64,000 bases of DNA from CBDDFV01 sp965227335 (GCA_965227335.1 CBDDFV010000006.1:248001-312000); one strand, 5' to 3'; counted from the stretch's first letter, positions 8,621 through 17,363 are shown. Numbers and translations are program-made. The notes: a model not told the origin generated them from the sequence alone.

Positions 8621-9910
8621 CTACCCGCTCCAGTCCGCCAGTAGCCAGGCGAGATCTCCCGCGTCGACGACACCGTCGTAGTTCAAGTCTGCCGCAGACT
8701 CCCGTTCGCCCCATGCGGCCAACAGAGCAAAGAGGTCATCGCTGCCCGTGGCGCAGTCCCCAGTAAGGTCAGCGAATGAACCCGGCTTCGGCGTCAGGAT
8801 GATCGCCCGCGTCGGCGTGCCGGGGCCAGGGACGACGGCCGTCGCGCCAATCTGTCCTCGATCGTTGATCTGAAACGCATTACCGATGTTCTCGAACCCG
8901 TAGTCCGCTTCCGTGACCAGCTCGTCGATCAGCCAGGTCTCGCCTCGACGCCACAGAAAATCCCCACCGCCGCCATCCTGATAGACCCCGAGCGCTTCGC
9001 GACGGTTGTTCAGGGCGGACATTGAAACCCGCTTCCCCGGGGATGGGGCAATCATCCGAAACTGACCGTCAATCCACACGAAACCGTGCCGTTCGTTGCC
9101 TGATGGCCCTTCTATCCAGCCTTGCCCGAGCACGTCGCCATGATCGTTGATTGCCCGCCCCTCACTCGTGACGCCGCCGGGAATGACGCCAAGGTCGGTC
9201 ATCTCATCCCCATCCCAGATCACCGCCGTTCCACCGCCTCCGCACGAGAGAACAACGCACCCTACCCAGCCGACAACTTGACCATGAACGTTGACGTCCT
9301 CGGCGCAGCTGGTCCCCTCTTCGTCAATCGGATGAAGGTCAACGAGCGTATCGGCCTCGAACTTCATCGCATGCACCGGGCCCGTTGAAGTGTTGCCGTA
9401 TCGCCCCACAATGACCCCAGACGTGCTGATCGCATATGCCTGGGTGTAGTTCGCCCATTTGGGCCCGTCGATTAGCGTGAATGCCTCGCCGTCGTACGCG
9501 AATCCATGCTGAGAGTACGGATCACCGCTGATCATCGCCCATCCGACCGCCAGCCCAGCATCGTTCACGTCCTCAAAGGTCGTGTCGAACGCCATCGGGA
9601 TGTCCTCCAGCACCTCGAACCCGCTCTTGGCCGTCCAGCGATATGGCTCGGTGAACGAACCCGGCGGACAGTTCCAGCCGCCGTACACAACGCCGGTGTT
9701 GTTGATCGCCTGGATCGGGATCGACACCGGGAAGGAGCCGCAGGTGAACGGCGCCTCGATGATCGTCACGTCGTACTGACAAGGTTCACGTCGATCACCA
9801 GCCGACACACTTGCGGTGAGGACGGCAGCCAAACACGCGCTGAAGAGAGTTGGTGCGATATGAGAAATCACGCTCTTCGTATCCCTCCAGAGTTCCCGGA
9901 CGCAATGCAT
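8621..9910 (-). CDS. Secreted HAF-repeat protein with dockerin repeats, copy 1
   Basis: 429 residues. A signal peptide ends at about residue 38 (LTASVSA|GD). The body is made of repeats of the type xINxxGxVVGxx...A..W, for example AINNTGVVYGGW, DVNDAGLAVGWA, AISTSGVIVGRY, DVNHGQVVGW-like and AINDHGDVLGQGW, the pattern of extracellular HAF-repeat beta-propeller-like proteins. The C-terminus has two dockerin-like repeats (DLTGDCATGSDDLFALLAAW and DLNYDGVVDAGDLAWLLADW) as in GC-type dockerin-anchored planctomycete proteins. Ligand unknown. It is followed by the beta-helix gene in the same orientation, the same order as in the copy at 25.7-29.0 kb. Confidence 0.82.
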   Translation of the reverse strand: MHCVRELWRDTKSVISHIAPTLFSACLAAVLTASVSAGDRREPCQYDVTIIEAPFTCGSFPVSIPIQAINNTGVVYGGWNCPPGSFTEPYRWTAKSGFEVLEDIPMAFDTTFEDVNDAGLAVGWAMISGDPYSQHGFAYDGEAFTLIDGPKWANYTQAYAISTSGVIVGRYGNTSTGPVHAMKFEADTLVDLHPIDEEGTSCAEDVNVHGQVVGWVGCVVLSCGGGGTAVIWDGDEMTDLGVIPGGVTSEGRAINDHGDVLGQGWIEGPSGNERHGFVWIDGQFRMIAPSPGKRVSMSALNNRREALGVYQDGGGGDFLWRRGETWLIDELVTEADYGFENIGNAFQINDRGQIGATAVVPGPGTPTRAIILTPKPGSFADLTGDCATGSDDLFALLAAWGERESAADLNYDGVVDAGDLAWLLADWSG

Positions 9911-10039
9911 GGTAACCCGAGGTAGGCAGGACCAAGAGCAGAATCCCCCGAACTAAGTCAGATCATCGTGGACCGATTTGTTGGTTCCCGCTCCATGGGC
10001 AGCAGGCTCCTCTGGTCCGAGAAAACCAGCCGACTTCTG

Positions 10040-10207
10040 TCAGCGCACCACCCGCTCCACCGTCGTCACCCGCCGCCCACAATCCCGGCACTCCCGCCGC
10101 CGCATGAGCCGCCTCCCGCTCACCTTCCGCGTATAGACGACCCAGAGGCGCCCGCATCCGCACTTCGGGCATCGAATCCCGCGATCATCGGGCGACTTCG
10201 CGGTCAT
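10040..10207 (-). CDS. Small zinc-ribbon protein, phage
   Basis: 55 residues from the ATG at 10207, which overlaps the terminase stop (ATGA). It has CPKCGCGRLWVVYTRK at residues about 13-28 and CRDCG at about 40-44, a four-cysteine zinc ribbon, with flanking RRLMRRRE and a C-terminal TTVERVVR. The layout resembles the zinc ribbon of NrdR and of Ogr/Delta-like phage transcription activators. A DNA-binding regulator of late genes is possible but not shown. Confidence 0.7.
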   Translation of the reverse strand: MTAKSPDDRGIRCPKCGCGRLWVVYTRKVSGRRLMRRRECRDCGRRVTTVERVVR

Positions 10208-12489
10208 CGCTTCGACTCCTGAAGTTCGGAGAGGCGCAACCGCCGCTTCACGCGCGCGGGCCGCTCGCCCGCGAAGAGACTCGCCCCCTGGATCGACGCC
10301 GCAACCGCTGACCCGACCAGGCAGTCGAACCAGTGGTTGTCCATCCCCTGCGCCCGCAGCTTCCACTCGTCGACGGTGCGGCCGCGACCTTCGGTCTTGA
10401 CGCGGTACTCCGCGGTCAGATGCTCACCGAGCAGTCGGTGATGTTCCGGCCGTCGCCCGAAGAGCGAGAGACATCCCGGGTCACCGATCGGAACACTGAG
10501 CCGCGCGTGGATGAACGACTTCCAGTAGTTCGTGTCGAAGAGCACATGCCGCACGGCACGCTTGCCCGCGGTGTTCGGGATGCGCCAGTTGTGTCCAACA
10601 CGATCGCCGCGTTTCCGCTTGTACTCGGCGAACGGAATGCTCGATGCGCCCACATATCGCCCATGTGACGGCAACAGGACGCCCGCAAACCCCGACTGAC
10701 GGCAGAACTGGTAGACCACATCGGTCGATGCCCCCCAGTTCGCGTCGATCAGGCACCGATCGACCCGCACCATGGCCCCGTCGTCGCGCCGCCACTCGCG
10801 ACCGAGCTTCGCTTCGGCGAGTCGCTCGAGCCCGGCGTAGATGGCTCCTTCCTGTCCGGCCCGGGGGGCCGCCCGCCCGAGCGTCCGCTTGATATCGCGG
10901 AGCGTGAAGTACGCGCCGGCCCCCAGCTTCTGATCCGGCTCCGTCCCGTAGTCGATCACTGACCCCGTGAAGTCGTCGGTCCACGCGGCGACAAGATAGA
11001 AGAGCACGCTCCCCTGGACATCGATGAACATCGTCAGGTGGGAGGCGTCGATCTGAACCTCGCCGCGCTTGAGCCCATTCGTCTTCGACGCGATCTCCTC
11101 CGGGCTCAGCAGATCATCATCGGGCTCGTCCTCTGGCAGCGGCTCGTTCTGATACTCAGCCCAGAACGCCGCCTCGTCCTGGAGTTTCAGGTTCATCGCG
11201 TGCTGAATTGCCGACAGTTCGTCGTGATTGAAGCGATCTGACCACGCGACCGCCGCTCCTTCGTCCATCTCGACCCGATGTTCGCCATAGAACGCCGTCG
11301 CGTGGCGGATCCCATCATCATTCCTGAGCCCCTCGGCCCGAAGCTCCGCGTACTTTGCCCAGAGTGCTTCGTTCGACGGGAACGCGTACACCATCCGGGT
11401 CCGCTCACCCTGCCACTGCGGGTGCTTCTCGCGATCGAGCAGGCGGTCCGCCATGTCATCCGGTCTCACCACGGTCACCGTCATGAGACCGGCGATCTTC
11501 CGGCCGGGCCCGCCGAGGCCCAGGATCGCGCCAGCCAGGATCCGCTCCCGCGTCTCGCACTGTGATGGCGACCGCGCCGACTCGTCGGTCTGCGGGTCGT
11601 CAATCAGGACGAGCGACGGCCGCACCGACTGACCGTCCATCCGCTTGTGTTTCATACCGCGGATGCGACCTGTGATCCCAGCCACTCGAATGACAGCACC
11701 GCTGGCCTTCGATCCCGCGATCGTCGGCAACACGATCTCCTTCGCCGTCCAGCCGATGTTGGTGGGCTTCCCCTCGAAGAGCTGCCCGCCGGCCCGTTGA
11801 TGGATCCCCTCCAGACAGTGAATCGCGAAGACGACCTCGGGGAAGTCGGCCAGCAGGAGTTCGTTGTTCTCGAGCTCGGCCTTGATCGAGTCGAGCATGT
11901 TCGCCGCGTGCTCTTCGTCCGCGCCAATCAGACAGACGAACTCTCGGGCCCCGATCAGGATCGCCCAGAGACACGCGATCTCACACAGCGTCGTCTTGCC
12001 CGACCCGCGCGGCATCGCCATGGCGAAGAGTCCGCCCTCGAGCACCGCCTGCTCGATCTTCGCGATGACCTTCAGGTGATCGTCCGACCAGGCCAACGCG
12101 AAGGTCTGCGGGAAGTACTGCTCGCAGAAGAACCGGAAGTCCGACTCCGCCTGAGCCTTCCGCTCCGGGTCCTGGACCGGCGGCAGGTCACCGATGTTCC
12201 GGCCCGAGAGCGACAACGCCTTGCTTCGCTCGCGAGCGCGCTCGCGATGGGCGTCATATGCTGGCATCTCGCTCGACTCGGTCTGCCGGCGTCGATGTTC
12301 GAGCACGAGCCAGGCGACATACCGCAGCAGATCAACACGGCCGGCGTCCGATGACGACGCGACGCGCATCCCGGCCCGCGTCCGGTGTCGGCGGAGTTGC
12401 CGCTCGCTGATCACCTCGCCAAGCGGAGTCGAGTTCAGCAGCTGGGCCAGTTCAGATGGCCGCAGGTTCCGGGGGTCAATCGCCGCCAC
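10204..12489 (-). CDS. Phage terminase large subunit with fused N-terminal domain
   Basis: 761 residues; packages phage DNA into the prohead by ATP-driven translocation and cuts concatemers. Walker A is PRGSGKTT at residues 160-167, with a Walker B-like SLVLIDDPQTDE near residue 290; the C-terminal half (TMFIDVQGSVLFYLVAAW, CLIDANWGASTDVVYQFC) carries the acidic residues expected of the nuclease domain of GpA-type terminases. Residues 1-65 form an extra domain (LRPSELAQLLN...RVDLLRYVAWLVLE) that is similar to the separate 78-residue protein encoded just upstream. It overlaps that gene by 14 bases and the zinc-ribbon gene by 4. Confidence 0.88.
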   Translation of the reverse strand: MAAIDPRNLRPSELAQLLNSTPLGEVISERQLRRHRTRAGMRVASSSDAGRVDLLRYVAWLVLEHRRRQTESSEMPAYDAHRERARERSKALSLSGRNIGDLPPVQDPERKAQAESDFRFFCEQYFPQTFALAWSDDHLKVIAKIEQAVLEGGLFAMAMPRGSGKTTLCEIACLWAILIGAREFVCLIGADEEHAANMLDSIKAELENNELLLADFPEVVFAIHCLEGIHQRAGGQLFEGKPTNIGWTAKEIVLPTIAGSKASGAVIRVAGITGRIRGMKHKRMDGQSVRPSLVLIDDPQTDESARSPSQCETRERILAGAILGLGGPGRKIAGLMTVTVVRPDDMADRLLDREKHPQWQGERTRMVYAFPSNEALWAKYAELRAEGLRNDDGIRHATAFYGEHRVEMDEGAAVAWSDRFNHDELSAIQHAMNLKLQDEAAFWAEYQNEPLPEDEPDDDLLSPEEIASKTNGLKRGEVQIDASHLTMFIDVQGSVLFYLVAAWTDDFTGSVIDYGTEPDQKLGAGAYFTLRDIKRTLGRAAPRAGQEGAIYAGLERLAEAKLGREWRRDDGAMVRVDRCLIDANWGASTDVVYQFCRQSGFAGVLLPSHGRYVGASSIPFAEYKRKRGDRVGHNWRIPNTAGKRAVRHVLFDTNYWKSFIHARLSVPIGDPGCLSLFGRRPEHHRLLGEHLTAEYRVKTEGRGRTVDEWKLRAQGMDNHWFDCLVGSAVAASIQGASLFAGERPARVKRRLRLSELQESKR

Positions 12490-12712
12490 GTCCGCCGCCT
12501 CCCGTCTGCGCGAGCGACCGCACCAGCCACGCTGCGTAATGCACGAGGTTCATCCGGCCGTCCGAGTTCGTCGGCGCGCCAGCATCGATGTCCGCTCGGA
12601 TCTGTTCCACATCGATGGCGACGCCGCTGGCCGCCGTGAGCAAGCGAGCCAGGTCCTCAGGCGCGACCGCCGCCGGATCCAGGCGTCCAGTGACGACATC
12701 TGTGTCCGCCAT
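12476..12712 (-). CDS. Terminase small subunit-like protein (homologous to terminase N-terminus)
   Basis: 78 residues. The segments APEDLARLLTAASGVAIDVEQI and GRMNLVHYAAWLVRSLAQTG match residues 11-65 of the downstream terminase (SELAQLLNSTPLGEVISERQ and GRVDLLRYVAWLVLEH). It sits in the terminase small-subunit position and overlaps the large subunit by 14 bases, so a DNA-recognition role is a reasonable inference. No small-subunit family was recognised directly. Confidence 0.55.
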   Translation of the reverse strand: MADTDVVTGRLDPAAVAPEDLARLLTAASGVAIDVEQIRADIDAGAPTNSDGRMNLVHYAAWLVRSLAQTGGGGRGGD

Positions 12713-12819
12713 TACGCCGCCCTCCGCCAGATCGGACAGAGTTCTCTCGAATCCTGCGCCATTCGCCTTGATGTCTCCCGAGAGTCATGCCCTTGTGTGC
12801 ACGAACGGAGAACATCGCC

Positions 12820-13089
12820 ATGCCCGACGCCAAGAACACCAACGCGACCATGGACCAACGCCTCGAAGCGATCGCCCGCGAGACGCTCGAGATCCCGACG
12901 CTCGCCACCCAGATGCGCGACAGCCTCGACTTCCACGATGTCGCCGTCTGGAGCCTCCGAGCCGCACTGCTCGCCGCCTACCGCGCCGGACAGGAAGACG
13001 GGCCGCCGCCTCTCCCGCTTCCGCACCGGGCGCCGTGCCCACGCTGCGGGGCCGAGATCACCCTCGCTCGAATCACCAAGACCACCTGA
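12820..13089 (+). CDS. DUF6900-like small protein
   Basis: 89 residues from the ATG at 12820, preceded by GGAG 9 bases upstream. The segment RLEAIARETLEIPTLATQMRDSLDFHDVAVWSLRAALLAAYRAGQ resembles the DUF6900 domain, known from mobile elements and of unknown function. It ends with a CPRCG pair. It is the first gene of the plus-strand cluster that diverges from the terminase module. The in-frame upstream ATG at 12787 lacks a good ribosome binding site and is not preferred. Confidence 0.6.
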   Translation: MPDAKNTNATMDQRLEAIARETLEIPTLATQMRDSLDFHDVAVWSLRAALLAAYRAGQEDGPPPLPLPHRAPCPRCGAEITLARITKTT

Positions 13090-13090
13090 G

Positions 13091-13117
13091 CCCGCCGCCT
13101 TCCCGCGGCGGGTTGTC
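13091..13117 (+). terminator. Hairpin between small phage genes
   Basis: CCCGCCGC-CTTCCC-GCGGCGGG gives an 8-bp stem just after the stop of the preceding gene, followed by only a weak T-rich run (TTGTCATT). It could attenuate rather than stop transcription. Confidence 0.45.
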
Positions 13118-13134
13118 ATTCCAGGAGAACCCGA

Positions 13135-13476
13135 ATGCCACCGACCACCGACACGATCAACACCGCCGTCCGCGACCTCGCGGATCTGCAGCGCCGACGC
13201 GTCGAGATCATCGACAAGGCCGCCCGGCAGGCGGAATCGCTCGAAGTCAGCATCACCGAGCACACGAACGCGCTTCGCCGCGCGATCGAGGCGGACCGGC
13301 GCGGCGACACCGCTCGCCTGGTCGCCGACGCACTGGCCGAGCACCGCGTCAACGTAGGCGAACTCTGCAGCCGCTTCGCCGACGGGCTCGAACGACGCGG
13401 CCACACCGTCTTCCCCCATGCCTACGAACCCATCCGCGCGGCGTACGCGCTGGTCACCAATCTCAACCGCGACTGA
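13135..13476 (+). CDS. Phage protein of unknown function
   Basis: 113 residues (MPPTTDTINTAVRDLADLQR...), almost wholly helical by composition with heptad-like spacing in residues 10-60, so a coiled coil is likely. AGGAG lies 9 bases upstream of the ATG. Not recognised. Conserved position in the plus-strand early cluster suggests a phage accessory function. Confidence 0.6.
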   Translation: MPPTTDTINTAVRDLADLQRRRVEIIDKAARQAESLEVSITEHTNALRRAIEADRRGDTARLVADALAEHRVNVGELCSRFADGLERRGHTVFPHAYEPIRAAYALVTNLNRD

Positions 13477-13497
13477 GTCGCAGAAGGAACCCATGCC

Positions 13498-14121
13498 ATG
13501 AAGAAGTCTGACGTCAAGATCGGCGGCATCTACCGCGCCAAGGTCAGCGACAAGCTCACCGACGTTCGCATCGATGCCGAGAACCCCGCGGGCGGCTGGG
13601 ACGCCACCAATCTCGCCACGAAGAAGAAGATCCGCATCAAGACCGCCCAGCGTCTGCGAACCGCGTCGATGACGAAGACCGAGGCGACGGCGGTCGCGGC
13701 GGCCGACCAGGAGAACGCCCGCCTCCGCGACGAGCGCGCGGCGAGCCCCGACGGCAAGACCACGAGCGAACGTGCGATGTCGGGGGCCTCGAGCAAGAAG
13801 CCCAAGCCGAAGGCGAGCGCGGCCAAGACGCCGGCGACCAAGACCGTGAACAAGTCCGCGACCAAGCCCGCCGCGAACCGACTCGGCATCCTCGACGCCG
13901 CGGCAAAGATCCTTGCCGGCGCCAGCGAACCCATGGGCTGCAAGGCGATCGTTGAAGAGGCGATGGCCAAGAAGCTCTGGTCCACCAACGGCAAGACGCC
14001 GCAGGCCACGCTCTACGCCGCCATCGTGCGCGAGATCGCCAAGAAGGGCGACGAATCGCGCTTCGTCAAGGTCGAACGCGGCCGCTTCCGCCTCAACTCG
14101 AAGGCCAAGAAGGGAGCCTGA
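13498..14121 (+). CDS. HARE-HTH domain protein
   Basis: 207 residues. An N-terminal beta-rich part (VKIGGIYRAKVSDKLTDVRI...) resembles short SH3-like phage domains. A lysine/alanine/proline-rich linker follows at about residues 90-125. The C-terminal 75 residues (LGILDAAAKILAGASEPMGC...TPQATLYAAIVREI...GRFRL) match the HARE-HTH winged helix (HB1/ASXL/restriction-endonuclease HTH), a DNA-binding module linked to modified-DNA recognition. The basic linker supports DNA binding. It is 3 bases from the next gene and may co-operate with the Nmad3 and methyltransferase genes. Confidence 0.75.
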   Translation: MKKSDVKIGGIYRAKVSDKLTDVRIDAENPAGGWDATNLATKKKIRIKTAQRLRTASMTKTEATAVAAADQENARLRDERAASPDGKTTSERAMSGASSKKPKPKASAAKTPATKTVNKSATKPAANRLGILDAAAKILAGASEPMGCKAIVEEAMAKKLWSTNGKTPQATLYAAIVREIAKKGDESRFVKVERGRFRLNSKAKKGA

Positions 14122-14124
14122 GCC

Positions 14125-14499
14125 ATGCCGCCCTCCATCGAACGATCTCGTATCGATCGGTTCAGCGTCCTCGACGACCACCTCGTGCGCACCGTCGTTC
14201 CAGCGCCCGGACGCGGCGACCCGTACGAGCACCGTTGCCCGCGTGCGTCGTACGAGACGCTCGCCCACGCCGCCGAGGCCATCTCGCTTCAGCCCGCAGA
14301 CCCGGGCTTCACCCTCGAGGAACTCGCCGAGGCCGCCGGCGTCCCGCACTCCCAGACTGCGGTCGCACTCGCCTTCTTCAAGCAGCGCGGCTGCGTCGTG
14401 ACGCGCTTCCGCCGGAACTACGCCGCGGGCCGCTGCTTCTTCGAAGATGCGATGGTCGAGTACCACGCGCTTCGCGAGAAAGGGCCTTCGGGCGACTGA
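14125..14499 (+). CDS. HTH-like phage protein
   Basis: 124 residues. The middle (FTLEELAEAAGVPHSQTAVALAFFKQRGCVV) reads as a winged helix-turn-helix: a recognition-like helix followed by RFRRNY and AGRCFFEDAMVEY. The N-terminus contains DHLVRTVVPAPGRGDPYEH. DNA binding is likely, target unknown. It begins 3 bases after the HARE-HTH gene stop and is followed by a terminator. Confidence 0.6.
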   Translation: MPPSIERSRIDRFSVLDDHLVRTVVPAPGRGDPYEHRCPRASYETLAHAAEAISLQPADPGFTLEELAEAAGVPHSQTAVALAFFKQRGCVVTRFRRNYAAGRCFFEDAMVEYHALREKGPSGD

Positions 14500-14529
14500 G
14501 AAGGTCGATTCTGAGCCAGAGAGTCCATT

Positions 14530-14555
14530 CCCCGGCCGCTGGTCGGGGTTTCTCA
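14530..14555 (+). terminator. Intrinsic terminator of plus-strand small-gene cluster
   Basis: CCCCGGCC-GCT-GGTCGGGG forms an 8-bp stem with one G-T pair, followed by TTTCTC, 31 bases after the stop of the HTH-like gene. Confidence 0.65.
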
Positions 14556-14566
14556 GTCGCGAGTCG

Positions 14567-14588
14567 CTAGGAAAGACATCTTTCCTAG
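14567..14588. promoter_or_regulatory. Perfect inverted repeat, possible operator
   Basis: CTAGGAAAGA-CA-TCTTTCCTAG is a perfect 10-bp inverted repeat with a 2-base spacer. It lies between a terminator and the start of the Nmad3 gene, about 77 bases upstream of its ATG, where a repressor operator could act. No promoter hexamers of good quality are seen around it. Confidence 0.5.
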
Positions 14589-14664
14589 TGGGAGTTGCTG
14601 GTAAAGGGAACTGAACTAGTGACGCGCATGCCGTGCTGTAGAATCGTCCCGAGAGGAGGCGTCG

Positions 14665-16032
14665 ATGCGGGGCATCCTGGTTCGAACTGGGGCTGATCAG
14701 TCGTATGGCGGATGGAATGGGCCGGTCGACCCGTCGAGCGGGGAGTTCGTCTACGTCCCGATCCCCGAGGCCGACCATGTCACTTTCCAGCCACGCTGCG
14801 ACCGCCGCTACACCGAGATCGAGCCAGCTCTCCACAACTTCGCCGAGAGCGTTGATCAGGACGTCTTCGAAGATCTGGGATGCCCGCCAGAGCTCCTCAA
14901 GCGCTCGATGCACCTCGATCCGGACTACGAGCATCTGACGTACGGCGACGTCGGCGACCGACGCGGGTCCCACATCAGGCAGCTCGATTCTGGCGACTTG
15001 TTGGTGTTCTACGCAGGACTTCGGCCATGCACGCCCGCGAAAGACCGACTGGTCTACGCGATCGTGGGGATCTTCGTCATTGACGAGATTGTCAATGCGT
15101 CCGATGTTCCCTCGGACCGACTCCACGAGAACGCCCATACCCGAAAGAAGAAGCCAGGCGCCAGTGACATCGTGGTACGAGCCAAGCCGACCGTCTCGGG
15201 CCGGCTTCGCCGCTGCCTCGACATTGGCGAGTTCCGGAACAAGGCGTATCGGGTTCGCGAGGACTTGCTTGCTGCGTGGGGCGGCCTCTCCGTGAACGAC
15301 GGGTACATCCAGCGAAGCGCTCGGCCGCCCCGGTTTCTTGATGCCAATCGGTTCATGTCGTGGTTCGACCAGCAGGGCGTCGACCTGATTCGCGCGAACA
15401 ATCCGCCGCCGGCGCGAGATCCGGTCGTCATCGTCCATCTGCGCCAGCCAGATCGCCGCAACCCCACCGAGATGCGGAGCGATCCGTTCTGGGAGTTCGG
15501 CAGCTTCGGCTGCACTGGTTGCCACATGAAGAACGTGATGAACCCGAAGCGGATCCACGAGCTCAAGGGCGCCCGCCTCGCCTTCGCCCAGGGTGGTCCC
15601 CAGGGCTTTCGGCTCGTGATGCTGACTCCGCCCGTCGAGGTCGTTCGGCACGCCAATCGGTGCGAGCTTACCTGGGAGCCGATCGACCACCCCTTCCGCT
15701 ACACCGACGCCCCCGTACTGGTCAGCAACGATGGAACGAGCGATTTCCCACAACTCAAGCGCATGATCCGCAATACGGATCGCAACACCTGGTCGCAGCG
15801 ATTCTCGAGCAGCTTTCGGTCCCGACGCACGCGGTTGCGCGAGGATGTTGCCGCAGAGCTCGTCCGCGTCTACGAGGGCCGCCGCGCCGCTGCGGAGGAC
15901 ACCGAACTCGCGAGAAGCTACCCGGACGCCATGCCCTACCCACCGAACAAGGTGGATCAGGATCGCAAGAGGTCGTACGAGACGTTTCTCGGACATGCTC
16001 GGCGAAACACGGCCCGACGCCGCGGCTGCTGA
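14665..16032 (+). CDS. Nmad3-type putative DNA base hypermodification protein
   Basis: 455 residues. Start supported by GAGAGGAGG 6 bases upstream. The pattern GADQSYGGWNGP, VYVPIPEAD, MHLDPDYEHLTYGD, then R-x3-I-x2-L-x2-GDLLVFYAGLRP and YAIVGIFVIDE matches nucleotide modification associated domain 3, predicted to take part in making hypermodified bases in phage DNA. A later half has RSDPFWEFGSFGCTGCHMKN-like family segments. It converges on a ParB-methyltransferase gene with 2 bases between the stops. The modification made is unknown. Confidence 0.75.
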   Translation: MRGILVRTGADQSYGGWNGPVDPSSGEFVYVPIPEADHVTFQPRCDRRYTEIEPALHNFAESVDQDVFEDLGCPPELLKRSMHLDPDYEHLTYGDVGDRRGSHIRQLDSGDLLVFYAGLRPCTPAKDRLVYAIVGIFVIDEIVNASDVPSDRLHENAHTRKKKPGASDIVVRAKPTVSGRLRRCLDIGEFRNKAYRVREDLLAAWGGLSVNDGYIQRSARPPRFLDANRFMSWFDQQGVDLIRANNPPPARDPVVIVHLRQPDRRNPTEMRSDPFWEFGSFGCTGCHMKNVMNPKRIHELKGARLAFAQGGPQGFRLVMLTPPVEVVRHANRCELTWEPIDHPFRYTDAPVLVSNDGTSDFPQLKRMIRNTDRNTWSQRFSSSFRSRRTRLREDVAAELVRVYEGRRAAAEDTELARSYPDAMPYPPNKVDQDRKRSYETFLGHARRNTARRRGC

Positions 16033-16034
16033 AT

Positions 16035-17363
16035 TCACGCGATCACCTCCGCCGCCTGCCGCTCCGCCTTCAGCCCCGTGTGCTCCTCCCACCGCTGCAC
16101 AATGACGTCGCAGTACGCCGGGTCGATCTCCATCAGGAACGCGTGTCGACCGGTCTGCTCGCACCCGACCAGCGTCGACCCGGATCCGCCGAAGAGATCG
16201 AGCACGTTCTCGGCCGGGCGCGACGAGTACTGGATCGCGCGTGTCGCGAGTTCGACCGGCTTCTCGGTCAGATGCACCATCGACTGCGGATTGACCTTCT
16301 TGACGTGCCACAGATCGGTGGCGTTGGTCGGCCCGAAGAAGTGGTGAGCGGCGCCTTCACGCCAACCGTAGAAACTGACCTCGAACGCTCCCATGTAGTC
16401 CTTGCGGGTGAGTACCGGGTGCTGCTTGTCCCAGACGATCGCCTGGCTGAAGTAGAGACCGCTGGCCTTCAGCGGCGCGGGGTAGTTCCCAAGGTTCGCG
16501 TAGCCGCCCCATATGTAGAACGATCCGCCCGGCTTCAGTACGCGCGCCGCGTTGCCGAACCACGCCAGCAACATCTCGTCGAACACCTCATCAGTCACGA
16601 AGTCGTTCGCGAGCGGACGGTCCTTGGCCCGCATCTTCTTCTGCGTCGGCTTGCTCTTCCCCGGGTGCCGCGTGAGGTCGAACTTCTGGTGATGCTTCTT
16701 GTCAGGCGCCGCGAACGACGAGTTGCCCGCGGCGATGGCGTTGTTCGACCGCGGCTCGACCTTCACGTTGTACGGCGGGTCCATGTTGACCAGGTCGATC
16801 ACCGCGCCGTCGAGCAGACGATCGAGGTCCGACTCGCTCGCGCTGTCGCCGCACAGGAGACGGTGGTCGCCCAGGATCCACAGGTCGCCGCGCTGGGTGA
16901 CCGGGTCGTCTGGGGGCTCTGGAATCGAATCCGGGTCCGTGAGCCCCGGCTTCACCCCGACCTCGCCGGCGAGCAGCTTGGCCAGGCCATCTTCGTCGAA
17001 CCCCAGCAGCGTCCAGTCGAGATCCGCGCCGGCCGCCTGCAGCTCGGCGATCTCGATCGGGAGCAGTTCCATGTCCCACGTGGCGAGCTCACCTGTCTTG
17101 TTGTCCGCGATCCGGTACGCCCGGATCTGCTCGGGCGAGAGGTCGGTCGCCACGTGCACGGGCACGTCGGTCAGCGCCAGCTTCTGCGCCGCCTTGAACC
17201 GAGTGTGGCCGCAGATGATGACGCCCTCGGCGTCGACCACGATAGGTTGGCGGAACCCGAACTCGCGAATGGATGCGGCCACGGCGTCGATGGCGTCGTC
17301 GTTGTGCCGCGGGTTCTTCTCGTACGGGGTGACGGTGGCGAGCGGACGGGTTTCGATCTTCAT
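16035..17363 (-). CDS. ParB-domain DNA methyltransferase
   Basis: 442 residues. Residues about 5-95 form a ParB/Srx-like N-domain (VTPYEKNPRHND, REFGFRQPIVVD, IICGHTRFKAAQ, YRIADNKT). A DNA amino-methyltransferase follows with motif IV DPPY at residues 195-198 (NMDPPYNV) and the SAM-binding LDLFGGSGSTLVGCEQ near residue 390. The order, catalytic motif before the SAM motif, fits a beta-class N4-cytosine or N6-adenine enzyme. Such ParB-MTase fusions are common in phages and protect phage DNA. It diverges from the GIY-YIG gene. Confidence 0.88.
   Translation of the reverse strand: MKIETRPLATVTPYEKNPRHNDDAIDAVAASIREFGFRQPIVVDAEGVIICGHTRFKAAQKLALTDVPVHVATDLSPEQIRAYRIADNKTGELATWDMELLPIEIAELQAAGADLDWTLLGFDEDGLAKLLAGEVGVKPGLTDPDSIPEPPDDPVTQRGDLWILGDHRLLCGDSASESDLDRLLDGAVIDLVNMDPPYNVKVEPRSNNAIAAGNSSFAAPDKKHHQKFDLTRHPGKSKPTQKKMRAKDRPLANDFVTDEVFDEMLLAWFGNAARVLKPGGSFYIWGGYANLGNYPAPLKASGLYFSQAIVWDKQHPVLTRKDYMGAFEVSFYGWREGAAHHFFGPTNATDLWHVKKVNPQSMVHLTEKPVELATRAIQYSSRPAENVLDLFGGSGSTLVGCEQTGRHAFLMEIDPAYCDVIVQRWEEHTGLKAERQAAEVIA

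Noticed and set aside
10208..10366. N-terminal extension of the zinc-ribbon protein
   Set aside because: The upstream part is a shadow of the terminase C-terminus; the ATG overlapping the terminase stop gives a compact protein with the complete zinc ribbon.
12712..16311. Very long open frame (1199 residues) on the minus strand
   Set aside because: It is antisense to six well-supported plus-strand genes, has no recognisable motif and is rich in Arg/Gly/Ala, as expected of a shadow frame in GC-rich DNA.
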